DNA of 64,000 nucleotides from Meghimatium bilineatum (Eukaryota; Mollusca; Gastropoda; Stylommatophora; Philomycidae): contig CM067317.1 in the NCBI GenBank assembly GCA_034231615.1, forward strand, positions 19,613,379 through 19,677,378. The letters are read 5' to 3'. Below the pieces are notes generated by a model, which saw nothing but the letters and a program-made list of their open reading frames with translations, searched no databases and was not told the DNA's origin. How positions within the stretch are numbered: the stretch's first letter is position 1; each line of letters begins with the position of its first letter. Positions 1 to 11,500 of this stretch are shown piece after piece. The position numbers and the translations under genes were made by a program.

Positions 1-812
1 TGTGTTGGTGTTTGTGGCTTTCTTATTGACTTGATCATCTTTTTCTGATGGTAGGTGATTGGTAATTCTGGTTTGTCTTCGTCAGCACCTTCCTTAGCCA
101 GTTGGTCTGCTTTTTCATTTCCTGGTATTCCACAGTGAGAGGGTATCCACTGCATGGTTACCCTATACTGGTAAGACAACTCGCTAAGTAGTTTTTTCAA
201 GTCTGTTAGCTTTCCAGACTGGAGAGCTTGAAGCACTGACCTTGCATCTGTCAGGAATACCACAGGCTGTAGGTCAGAGTTGGAGTTCAGCAGTTTTTTA
301 GCTGCCACACTAATTGCCTGGATTTCAGCATCATAATTATTGCAGAATTTTCCTGTTGGTGTTCTGATGGTATCTCTAGGCTTGTGTGGATATTCTATAT
401 ATACACCTGCACCTCCATTTCTCATGGCATTCTGTGCTGACCCATCTATGTATACTCTGACCCATATATCTTGTATATATTCCTCATCCAGGAAACTGAG
501 GGTGGCTGTCCTTCGCTGCACACTGTTCTGTTCGTCCTCACTTAGTATTCCTTTCACATGGGTCTGAATGTATATTGGCATTCCATGTCTTTCACTCCAC
601 GGGGTTTGTTCTGGTACAGGCCTTAAGGGGCTGTCAACTTCAGGTAGGTCTGTAAGTTGTCTGCTGAGTCGTTTAGCTTGATGGATAAAGCTGCTTCTTT
701 TCAGTCGTCCCATTGCTAGATTTTGGAATCTTTCCTTCATTGGATGACTTGGCATACACTGAAACTTTTCTGCCTGAATTAGTACTTTTGTGTCTTTGCG
801 TTCGCCAAGAGA
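1..812 (-). mobile_element. LINE A, 3' part (end of RT and RNase H), cut by window edge
   Basis: Reverse complement of LINE A at about 34510-35320, near identical. It encodes the end of the reverse transcriptase and an RNase H domain (VYTDGSAQNA-type start). The element runs off the left edge. Its 5' end is truncated and abuts LINE B at 812/813. Confidence 0.9.
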
Positions 813-3780
813 CAGATCCATCAGTGTATATAATCACATCCCCCACTTTGGTATTATCACTGATTAAAGCCTGCACTTCTTTCTCCACAGCTGTGGGACA
901 CCATTCTCTGCATTCCCTGCTAAGTGATATTACTACTCTCAAACAAGTTTCGAAATCTGTGGGTAGACCTATCCATTCCGCACCTGCTGCCACATCCTGT
1001 AATCTGCACACACTTTGTATGACATCCTCAGCACGTCCCATCCACGACCTTCCTCTCTTGAGTCTGCTGCCTTTAACTTTCTGTATTTTGGAATGCAACG
1101 GGTGTTCCTTATCTGCATGTATTTGAAGGTACGCCGTGCACGGCAATACTGTAATCTATGCTCAGCTGTTGGGCAGTCAAGTAGGTATCGCATGGCTCTT
1201 GACGATGTGTCTCTTGTGCATCCCAGAATGATACGCATTGCTGCATTCTGGACTCTATCCAGTCTTTCGATCTGAGTTTGGCTAAGAGTCAGAATTGCCA
1301 GTGCATATTCCACCACAGCCACAACCAAACCCTTGTACAAAAGAAATAACAATCTTTGCTCACACTGCGCAGCAGCCATAACCTTCATTGCTGCTAAGCC
1401 TTTGCCTGCCCTTATGATAATGTGGTCAACATGTTCCCTGAAACTCAGGCTTCTGTCAAAAAACACACCCAGATATCTCATTGTGCTAGTTCTTTCTAAA
1501 CTTTTTCCGGACAACGAAACTTGTGGCATGGGTGTCTTTACCATGTGATTGTTCAAGGAAAACCACGTCACGAATGCCTTAGACGGATTAACCACTGCTC
1601 CTGTATCTCGACACAATTTGTCAGTCTGTCCAGCTCCTTCTGTAGTTCCACAATACACTCTTCTCGATTTCTGCCCTGTCTATACACCAGGATATCATCG
1701 GCATATGACATCGTTCTGCCAACACCTGTGATTTGATTGCCAGCGATATGTACTGTGAATACATTAAAAAGTACAGGAGATAGAGGCGATCCCTGTGGCA
1801 GAACAGGGCTAATAACTGTTGGTGCAGATATCCAGTTACCACACTTAAGAACTACAACCCTGTGCATCAGGGCGGCACCAACCCAACGCACGACAAAAGG
1901 ATTAACTGCAAGATTTAACAGCTGGTGCATTAAGATATCCAAGGACACCCTATTGTATGCATCCTCAAGGTCTATTGCGACCGCACGTCTCCATGCGCGA
2001 ATCGAACCCCTCAAAATCATCCTGCGCAAATATGGCTGCATTCTGTCATGTCTTTTTTCCTGGACGATATCCTCTAACAATGTTGGTAAACACTTATTTC
2101 TTTCAAGATAACACGATACCTTCCAGGCCACAATTTTTTCCAAAAGCTTGCCAATCGTATTCTGCATTGTTATTATTTCTGTAACCTTGTATCCTGGTGT
2201 GGTCCTTCCCAGGTTTGGGTAGTGGAACTAAATAGCTGTGCAACCAGTCTTCTTTCACTGTGCCCTTTAGAAGGCTATTATTGAACATGTCTGCCAACTC
2301 TCCCAAATCCTCATCCGTACTTCGACTAATGTCATCGTATCTAATGCCATCTGGCCCTGGTGCTGTGTTTTTTGTACTTTTCAGTGCCTTCCTGATTTCT
2401 TCAACTGTGATTAGCATATGGTTTTCCATGATCAAGTTCTTACACGTATCTGTGATCGTTTTCCTGATTTCTTGATATGCCTCCACATTTCTCTGACCAA
2501 TTTGTGCAGTGTAGTGTGCCAGCAACGCCGCACCTTTTGTCTCGTCCGTCTTCTGCCAGACAGTATCTTCGCTCTGGAAATCGGCAATAGTCAATTGTCA
2601 GACCATTCATGGACTTGTGTAACCGCCAGAACAATTTTAGTGACTTTTTCACATGTGATCTCCTGACAAAATTCGTCCCATTTTGACGCCTTTGCTGACT
2701 TTGCAATATCTTTGAATGTTTGGACTAAGATATCTTTCTTCCGTTTCCATTGTGCGACCTCCATGGGCTGAGCCGCAACATGTTTCCGTGCCCTTTGCCA
2801 TAGTGATACTGCTTTCCGTTTCTCGCTCCATGTCCTTTGAATCTCTTCGTTCCACCAGGGGGGCCTATCCCACACCAGATTTCCCATTATTTGAGCCTTA
2901 CATTTGTCTTGTCGAATTCTGCTCACAACATCCACTCCTCTGCGATCATATTTAAAGGATCTTACCTTTGGCCTTATCTGCTTACTTTTGTCATTTTTTA
3001 AGAGAACAACACATGGGAGGTGGTCACTGCCATGATGCCCCAGCATGTCCCATTTGCAGATAGCAACAGAAGCTAATGACACCAATGCCAGGTCAATAGC
3101 GCTATCATCATCACCATCCCTGCTTGCCATCCTTGTTATACGGCTATCGTTAAGGCACACCAGGTCTGTATCTGTCAGGGCCTCCTCAAGTTCTCTTCCC
3201 TGTTTGTTCAAAGCACTATTGCCCCATGATGTACCTTTCGCATTGTAGTCACCACAGAAGAGGATCTGCTTTTCCTGTTCCATTATCTCCCCTAGGATCT
3301 TCCAACCCTGAAGATCAATGCTTGTGTTGCAGGCATACACATTTACAATCATGATTGGGTGCTGGACCCTCTGGACCCTCACTGCCTGTAACTGGATATT
3401 GTCGCTATCCCACTTGGACATATCAACCACGCATACACTAAAACCCTCGCGTACTAAGATTGCCTGTCCAAGATGTCGCCTGTTGTAGAAACACTGAAAT
3501 CCGGATATCCTGATATTACCACTTTCACCTAGCTGTGTTTCTTGCAATGCAATGACGTCAGCCTCATAACACATCTTTTCTAGCTCTGGTCTACGCTTGT
3601 GTACACTGGCCACATTCCAAAACAGAACACGCATGTTTTTAATTCCTAGCCTAGCTGTTTTCGATCTCGTTCGTCTAGCACCTGCCCGGTGACTTTTCCT
3701 TTTTGAGCCACCTCGTTTAGGCTGCTTGATATTGGCCGACATTTTTCAAACAGTGTGACCTGAATACACTCACGAAGACT
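813..3780 (-). mobile_element. LINE B, I-group non-LTR retrotransposon with frameshifts
   Basis: Minus strand. An endonuclease frame starts with Met at 3742 (basic N-terminus, then MRVLFWNVASV, ALQETQLG, FCGDYNAKGTSWG, HHGSDHLPCV), open to 2591. RT follows in shifted frames: TAPGPDGIRYDDI near 2330, LPQGSPLSPVLFN near 1790, SYADDILVY near 1700, then MRYLGVFFD. Frame changes near 2590, 2150, 1600 and 1000 show it is broken. It stops at the first Asp of RNase H (IIYTDGSV) near 815, where LINE A begins. No upstream ORF1 is seen before the RTE debris at 3.8 kb. Confidence 0.88.
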
Positions 3781-3884
3781 TCAGCTCAGATGCATGCACT
3801 CCGTTAGCACTGGTGAAGATCTTAATGAGTGGACCACCTGGTCAGAGAATAACAGCACATCACCACACAATCTCCTAAATGAAA

Positions 3885-4335
3885 ACAACTTTCTGGTGCT
3901 TTCTGTTGTGTTGTATGGTTGTGAGAGTTGGACACTCACTACGGACATGGAGAGAAGATTACAGGCTTTCGAGTACAAATGCTACAGAAGAATTCTACGA
4001 ATTTCCTACAGGGAACATAAGACCAATGTGTACATAAGAAATAAAGTAGAGATGTGTGCAGGTGTTCAGGAGCCATTGCTTTCAATAGTGAAACGACAAA
4101 AACTAGCATGGTTCGGACATGTATGCAGGCACGATTCCTTGTCAAAAACAATACTGCAGGGAACTGTCGAGGGTGGAAGAAGCAGAGGAGGATAAATAAA
4201 GACATGGACAGACAACATCAAGGAATGGACAGGGCAAGATATTTCCACACTCATCCGCATCGCTGAGGATAGAATTTGCTGGAGGACTCTGTGTGCTGAA
4301 GCATCCAATGTGGTACCCCTACGACCCTGAAGGGT
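3885..4335 (+). mobile_element. RTE-type LINE, 3' end of RT ORF
   Basis: Translates to VVLYGCESWTLTTDMERRLQ, RILRISYREHKTN, LAWFGHVCRHDSLSKTIL, then after a frame slip TDNIKEWTG and AEDR. This is the C-terminal segment typical of RTE/CR1-like LINEs. 5'-truncated and lightly damaged. Confidence 0.85.
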
Positions 4336-4624
4336 TATGGGTTTATTGATTGATATTGATATCCTCAATTCTGCAATTGAATTTTGTATGTGCTATGATA
4401 CTAAATTGTCCAGTAACTTCTCTCTTTACATCGTATCCATAAATTATACATTTACTGTTTTAAGATGTTATCTAACCTTTCATTTTGCATTAAACTTATC
4501 CAAAAGATAAAGTTTTCTGAATGCAATTCTTCAAACTATTCTTTACACATTAACTTCTCTACGAACCTTTTTATTTCTCCTTTTCTTTTAACTGTTTATG
4601 ATTTTTTTTCTACATTCATTATCA

Positions 4625-4680
4625 AACTCTTGCAGATTAATAGGATGTAGTCTAGAGAACAGCAGAGATATGTCTTTCAG
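4625..4680 (-). repeat. Repeat D fragment
   Basis: Contains the family signature 'gcagattaataggatgtag' and 'tagagaac', shared with the copies at 16179 and 57020. Confidence 0.6.
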
Positions 4681-4900
4681 CTGCACATACCCAACTTTAG
4701 CATAGCTGTATAATTTTGATCCTCTGTGACATAGTTCTTTTAATGGGGACTCTACTACCCCCATGTTACATTTTGGAAATTTTATGGAGTATTTTAGGCT
4801 TTTACAGTTACAGGTGGACACTTCAAAAATTCTGTATACAACAGTAACTTGTGTGTGCAGACCTTAATCAATTATAAACTGGAATATATATCAGTAATAT

Positions 4901-4938
4901 GTAATACTGTAATACTGCAGTAATACTGTAATACTGCA
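4901..4938. repeat. Two-copy 19-bp tandem repeat
   Basis: gtaatactgtaatactgca occurs twice head to tail. Confidence 0.9.
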
Positions 4939-4969
4939 GCAAAACTGAAATGCAACAGGCAAAACTAGA

Positions 4970-5036
4970 AACAGTGTAATGAAGTTTTGCTAAGTCACTG
5001 GAAACACACATGATAACACACATAAATTGACATGGA
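4970..5036 (-). mobile_element. Penelope-like element tail fragment
   Basis: Holds 'gtaatgaagttttgctaa' followed by a TGTGTTATCATGTG-like run (read on minus), the same tail as in the palindrome at 43888-44702 and at 48590. Confidence 0.6.
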
Positions 5037-5084
5037 CATGTCTGAGGCTGATTTGTTATGCTTTATACCCACAACTTTTATCCA

Positions 5085-5290
5085 GCCATCAAGTTCACAT
5101 CCAAGATCTCTACCTCCAATGTGAACTTCATTGTATATCTGTCACCATCCAACTCTCCTGTCTTAGCAAATCAGTACACTACAAACCGACTGATGCTCAC
5201 AGCTTTCTCCTCTACACCTCCTCTCATCCTCAACCTGTTGTAATTCCCTGCCATTTTCTCAACTTCTCCACTTGCTGTAGTGGGAAGAGG
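5085..5290 (+). pseudogene. Penelope-like reverse transcriptase remnant
   Basis: Translates to SKSVHYKPTDAHSFLLYTSS then HPQPVVIPCHF. The KPTD-x-H-S-xL-x-x-SSHP string is characteristic of the RT C-terminal region of Penelope-like elements. The rest, to about 5560, is not recognisable. It lies just downstream of the last HDAC10 exon. Confidence 0.75.
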
Positions 5291-5575
5291 ACTCCTAGAG
5301 AAAGCCCATGGAATGATGGATTTCTTCTGTCTGCTGTGCCCTATTTCAAGTGTGCAGCATCTCCCACCAGAAATATTAGGAGGTTTTCCTCCATAAACAA
5401 GGTCAAACTTGTTCTCAACTTTCACCCCATAGCTCTGCTGTACGTCATGTCCCATTCTGATACAATCCTCTTCTTTAATTGGATCCCAGTAGAAAAGCTC
5501 ATAGTTTTGTACCTTAAAGTAAAATTTCACTGTATGACACGGGAAACAAGAATGACAAACTCATACTTGCGTGTG

Positions 5576-5581
5576 TTTATT
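5576..5581 (-). terminator. Candidate polyadenylation signal for HDAC10
   Basis: AATAAA on the minus strand about 10 bases past the read-through stop at 5591. It fits only if the last exon is not spliced at 5658. The implied 3' UTR would be very short, so this is tentative. Confidence 0.35.
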
Positions 5582-5590
5582 ATCATCATT

Positions 5591-8500
5591 CTACCCATTT
5601 ATCATCATCCATTTTATCCAATAAATTACACTGGAGGTATATAGTTTTCTGTACTTACATCGAAACTGTAATATCTTCCAAGTAAGTTTCAGGCAGTCCT
5701 GAGCTTGTTTGACTGTGGCAATAGAACTGAAAAGAAATGCATTTAAAATGTATTGTTTCCGTTGAAAGTATACACAATTTTTGCAAACAAATGACAAAGT
5801 TTCTTCTTTCATTCATTTAAAAAATGACAGATGAGTGCTGTATACTTGTCAAATATGACATCTAATGACTTAACAACAAAATAAAACTGAAAAACAATGC
5901 TAAGCTCAAAATGGTAATAATGCTTGTCTAAATTATTTTATTTAAAAATTTGCTGTCAAACTCCAGCTAAAACTCTCTTAATTGCAAGACAATGATTCAA
6001 CTAGATTTCCAGCGGGATGTAGTCCAGAGAATGGATATGCATTGTGTCCTTGTTTTATTTATAACAATGGCTCAACACATCAGACTTGTCTAAATCATGT
6101 GGTGGCTAAATTATTAATTAAATAATAAGTGATGAAACAAGTATTTAAACTCTATATATTACTCCAGTTAAATTACTTCATATTTGTGACGGAGAAAGTC
6201 ATTGTTTGTCATGTAATATAGACTATTCTTCAAGAAGTTAGCTCTGTAATTTGGCCCAGTCTATTTACAGAGCAAAATATTTGCTTGTTTTTCTCCCAAA
6301 TGGATTTCCATAGCTGATATCATTGCATGAATACCATTTAATATAGGTCACTGACACATAAAGGCAGTGTTTGTAACTTGTAGTATGTGTGATGCTTGTG
6401 AAATAGTGTCTGCTAAATGTAAGAATCTTGACAGTTGCATTCTCTTGAAGACCTCCAACAACTTTCAATGTTTTGTGTATGTGCTTCTGTTTCTGGGTCA
6501 ATTAATCTAAACCATAATACTAACCATACAGAAGGCCGTATAGTGCAGATGTTAGCGCACTGACGTCACATATGAGGTGTCCTGGGTTCATTCCCCAGTT
6601 GAGGCAGAAATGTTTTTCAGACCGCAAAGGCTCTCTGGTTGACCCAGCCTTAATTGGGCACTGGATTAATCCAGGAAATAAAAACTGCAAGGGAGATGAG
6701 ATGGCTACCACACTCATATAGCAGATCCACTGAAATGTGAGATTGTTAACATCTCACACCTCAACAACATTAATAAATGCTATGAGTTCATTTTACTTTT
6801 CTTTTTACTAACCATATCCCTAACCATTGTATGTTTGTTAAGATGCCCAAGAATTATGAGCAATGAAGTTTTCATTTCATATGTGCAATGGGAGCAGGAG
6901 GTTGGGGGAGGGAGGTTGAGTTACCTCAGAGATATCTTTTATACCCAGAAGACTCCAAATCTCAGAGGCATTCAATAATTTGAGGCCTTCTAGTCAGAGG
7001 AATTCAATGCTTTTAGAAGAGCCTTCTTTTCAGATGTATTCAATGCTTTGAAAAGAAGCCTTCTGTTCAGATATTCAATGTTTTGAGAAGCCTTCTACAC
7101 AGAGGTATTTGATGCTCTTAGAAGAAGCCTTATATTCAGAAGTATTCAAAGCTTTGTGAAGTTGTCTTCTACACATAGGTATTCAATGCTTTGTGAAGTT
7201 GCCTTCTACACATAGGTATTCAATGCTTTGTGAAGTTGCCTGCTACACAGAAGTATTCAGTGCTTTGAGATGTTGTCTTCTACACAGAAGTATTCAATGC
7301 TTTGTGAAGTTGCCTTCTACACAGAGGTATTCATTTATACTTATATTGTTTAGCCTATCACTTTCAAAATGTCTAGTAGCATTTATATTATACTTAACAA
7401 CAAACTCAATGAACTGCTATTTTCTGATGATCAGAGCATCATATATGATGACAAAGAAAAACTCACATCAACTCACTATCAAGAATATGCAATAAATACA
7501 ACATGCGGATTAACACACAAATTTCCTTATTTAGTAACATATTTTAAAATCTCCTGTTATATTTATTCTTTATTGTTTACTCTGTATATAAGGAACTTCT
7601 TCTGTTACCCCGGTATTACATAAATATCTTTTCAGTTCAAACAAAGTTGTTATAGTGTAATTTGACTGTAATTAATTTCTGATGTTGTTACTTGTTGCTT
7701 TTACATGCTGTACAAACAATATTTAACTTAGAGTTCTCTTACCTTTCTGATGGAACTATTTTACCAATTGTTTTAGGTATTCCTCCTAACAGGACTGACA
7801 TACATTCTGTGGCCATTTCTAAACTGATGTTGGACAATTTACTATCATTGTCTTGGCATCTACTATCATTTTCTATAAGTAAGAGTAGTCTTCCTTGTGC
7901 TAAGCCTCGAAGCAGCTGAGTTACATGCCCCATACAGGCAGGAAAGATTGATGATCTGTTACTCTGATGATTACAGTAAAATAGATTACTAATTTATTGA
8001 ATTATTGATTGCTTTATCAACAGTCATTGATTCATTTTCAATTGTATTAATTATAGCAAAGATTAGAAGCAGACAATCAAGATCTGTAGGGCATGTGATG
8101 GCGAAAGTAAAACTTGAACATTTAGTAACAACCAGAAAGACTAAGGGGAGAAGAGACAGAGGAAGATGAAGAAAGAAATTTCTGGATGGGTTGTCACTGT
8201 GACACAAAAATAAGTCACGAACTGAACTTATTAACAGTACAAAAGACAGAGTTGTGGAGAAGCATGATCGCCTACACCACTCAGCATGGGACTTGATTGA
8301 TTGATCAAGAGAACCACCTTTATTATACTCTAGGCAGAATCATCTTCTTCTTCTGCATTCATTCTCAAGCTCCCACTGGATCTCTCTTGCAGCAGGACAA
8401 TGGTCCTCAAAGTGCTCAGTTGTTTTTTTAAGCAGATGGTGAAGGGAAAGCATGCCAGCTTGCTGGTAATATACAGTGAAATCCTGTTATAACAACTTGC

Positions 8501-11500
8501 TCCAGACCGACAAAATATGTATGTAATAACAGAAATTATCTATATACAGTACAAACAATATAAATATAATTGAGGATTTTGAAAAGTGTTGTTATATAGA
8601 GACATTTTTTTATAAACGGATGCACTATACAGGGATTCCACTGTATTTGTATAATTCATTCCCACATTAAGTATGTCTACTTATTTCTAAATTTACAATT
8701 CATTTTTGTTTCAGGATGTTGTTTCTCAATTATCATGACAATAATTATTTGATGAAAAAATATGTAATGTATATTGAAACTTTGGGATATTAAACCTCTG
8801 ACCGCGTATTTATTTCTGGAAGTTCTGTTTAAAAAATGTAATAGCAGGCACATAAAACATTGGCAGGGACGTAATGTCAGGCACGTAATTGCTATCATTA
8901 TCAGATTCTCCTTCAATTTCATTAGTCCTTCAAATACATATATAGCAACTCTGTTCTTACCTGAAAGCAAAATTCTGAATATTATCAGTATTTTAAATCA
9001 CGGGATAGCAATGCAAAGAAACATAAATAATTGCGGGCACGTGGAAAACGCGGTATGCGTAAAATTAAGCCAGTAGGTGCTGAATGTGGAAATCGCGGGA
9101 TACCCGGTCAGAGGGTTAACCATTGTACAAGTTTATTCACCAACATCAAGCAGTTCAGAGGAGAATATCGAAAATGTCCATAGACAGATGCTGACATTAA
9201 AGAAAGATACAACATAATTGTACAGAATAGATAAAATGTGATTGCAAAGATTCAGAGTATTGAAGATCAATGGGACATGCTAAAATGTTCGATAAACCAA
9301 ACATCTAAAGAGACGATACAAAAAGTAAAACATACAGTAAAACAAAAATTGATGACAGAAGAATTATTAGAATTGATGAGCACCAGAAGAAAATATAAAC
9401 ACAAGATAGAGGAATATCAGAAAATAATGAGATAAGAGAGAAATGTAAAGTAACAAAAGGAAGCTGAACACGAAATGCAAAGAAATTGAATCACATTACA
9501 GACACACCATTACTACATAAGCAAAAAGATGTGATAAAGGAGAGCAGAATGCAAACAGCTACAGGGTGTCTAAAATCTAAGACAATGGCAGGTAATAATG
9601 GGCAAAGATCATATAATACAGAGATGGTCAGAATATATCAAAGAACTTTATGATGACAACAGACCCGAAGTAAACATACAAGATAATGGTGAGGGTCCAA
9701 ACCTCTACATTTGGTTTATCTTTGTATGATTTGCTAAATGCACTGTCAGTGTGTTTCAGTTAACATGAAAATAATTACATTTAATTAAGCTTAGATTTCT
9801 CAAAACTGTTTTTTGTCACATACCTCAAATGATCCAAGAGGGTTTCTCCAAGTCAAAATGATTAGATCTGGACTAAACTGAACAAAAAAAACAGTTTGGT
9901 TTAAGAAGTATATTTATTTTGTTATACATAACTAAGATAGAATGGTTATAATGTCATATATTTGCCATGCCCCATTACAATTACCAGCATAGTGTTATTT
10001 TCAGTAGGTTTGAACTTACTATGCATAACAATGTATGACTTTTATTGTACCTAGAATTTCATAGTTCAGTTTGTAACTGATTTTACCTCATATTTCCATC
10101 ATTTTTACACATTTAAAAAAAACAGTGGATCAAATTTAGTGAACCTGATTTTATGAAAGTCATTATATATTTTCTGACTTGGCAAGAAAATATATTTCAA
10201 TACAAGCAGAAGTACCTACATTCCAATTTTGTAATATTATGTGCGTCTTTATTCCAAAAGTTGATATAGTATGCACAGTTTTTCGTGTCATCGCTGAAAA
10301 TACACCACTAGCAGACTGTTAATGTAAAAAAAAACTAAATGGCTAATATAATTGGAAATGTCTGTTTACTGAGCTTGCCAATTACAGATAAAGAATCTGT
10401 ATGTTTGTTACAAACTTGTACAGTGATACACAATAAAAATATATGTGGCCAGGGTCAACCAATGACCTTATATTACTTGAGTAGTGCAAGGATTTGGTGG
10501 AAAACCAAATGGAATGCATTTATGCATGAAGTTTGTGTATACAGCATAACACAGCTGCCACAATGGCGCATCGTAGGAGAAGGGATGATCGTGGACGTCA
10601 AAGGTAGGGTTAAGATTAGGGCTAACCCTAACCCCCATCTCATCCCCCTCCTAAACTCTATACATCTCTGTCTCTCCTATATCAGAAATAAAAATATGTC
10701 TAATCAATGTAACATTTATGCTAACACTGCTTATCTTCAACTACTTCATTAACATAGAACAAATAAATGTATTTTATTATTTACCCACCGGAAAAAACTT
10801 TATATAATCTTGTAATAATTTTTTGTTTTGTGATCAAGAAGGAACTTAGCTCTTTTTAAGAAGATAAAATATTCATATGCTTATCTGTGACAATTTATTT
10901 TAGATGATAAAACTGAAAGTCCCATGTACAGTACTTTTTAGTTGCAGTTCACAGTGCATTACTTATTATCTATAGTAGGACCCATATTAATGTAATTTCA
11001 AAAGATCATGCTACTTTACAAAATATTTAAAACAAAGAGGATAGAATCTTATTTTATAAATCAAGGAAATAGTTTGAACATTATATTACATATGTCCTAA
11101 TATGTATCTCACATTTATTAGATGATATGTTGAAATATGATAACTGAGTCAATTTTAATGTATGGAATATTTATCTTACATACCTCATATGCTATTGGTA
11201 AAATAATCTGGAAGAATGCTGACAATAGATCTTCACCAGTCGTTGTATTCTGAAAAAAAATTGTATTCGAATTAAAAATCAATAATAGTTGTACAAATGT
11301 GTATCTATACAACTATTTTTAGGAGGTTTGATAAATTCTGTTATTAACAGGTTATATTCACAAAATATTAGATTATTCATTTGCTCAACATCATTTTCTT
11401 TCTCTAATCCCAACAATTTTCCTGTTACCACAATGTGTTTATTACTGTCATGACATTACATCTTTAAAACATGATGTCCGTATCATTTATATTGTTTGAG

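Noticed and set aside
340..567. Open frame on the plus strand at the left end
   Set aside because: Antisense shadow of LINE A RNase H; the minus-strand frame is the coding one.
5171..5530. 119-residue minus-strand open frame next to the last HDAC10 exon
   Set aside because: Does not resemble the HDAC10 C-terminus, and the opposite strand carries Penelope-like RT motifs.
6528..6790. Possible functional tRNA gene
   Set aside because: A and B boxes belong to a dispersed SINE with a second full copy at 30298; no cloverleaf with mature ends could be drawn.
10339..10752. 137-residue plus-strand open frame
   Set aside because: No recognisable domain, intron context, low-complexity composition; probably chance.
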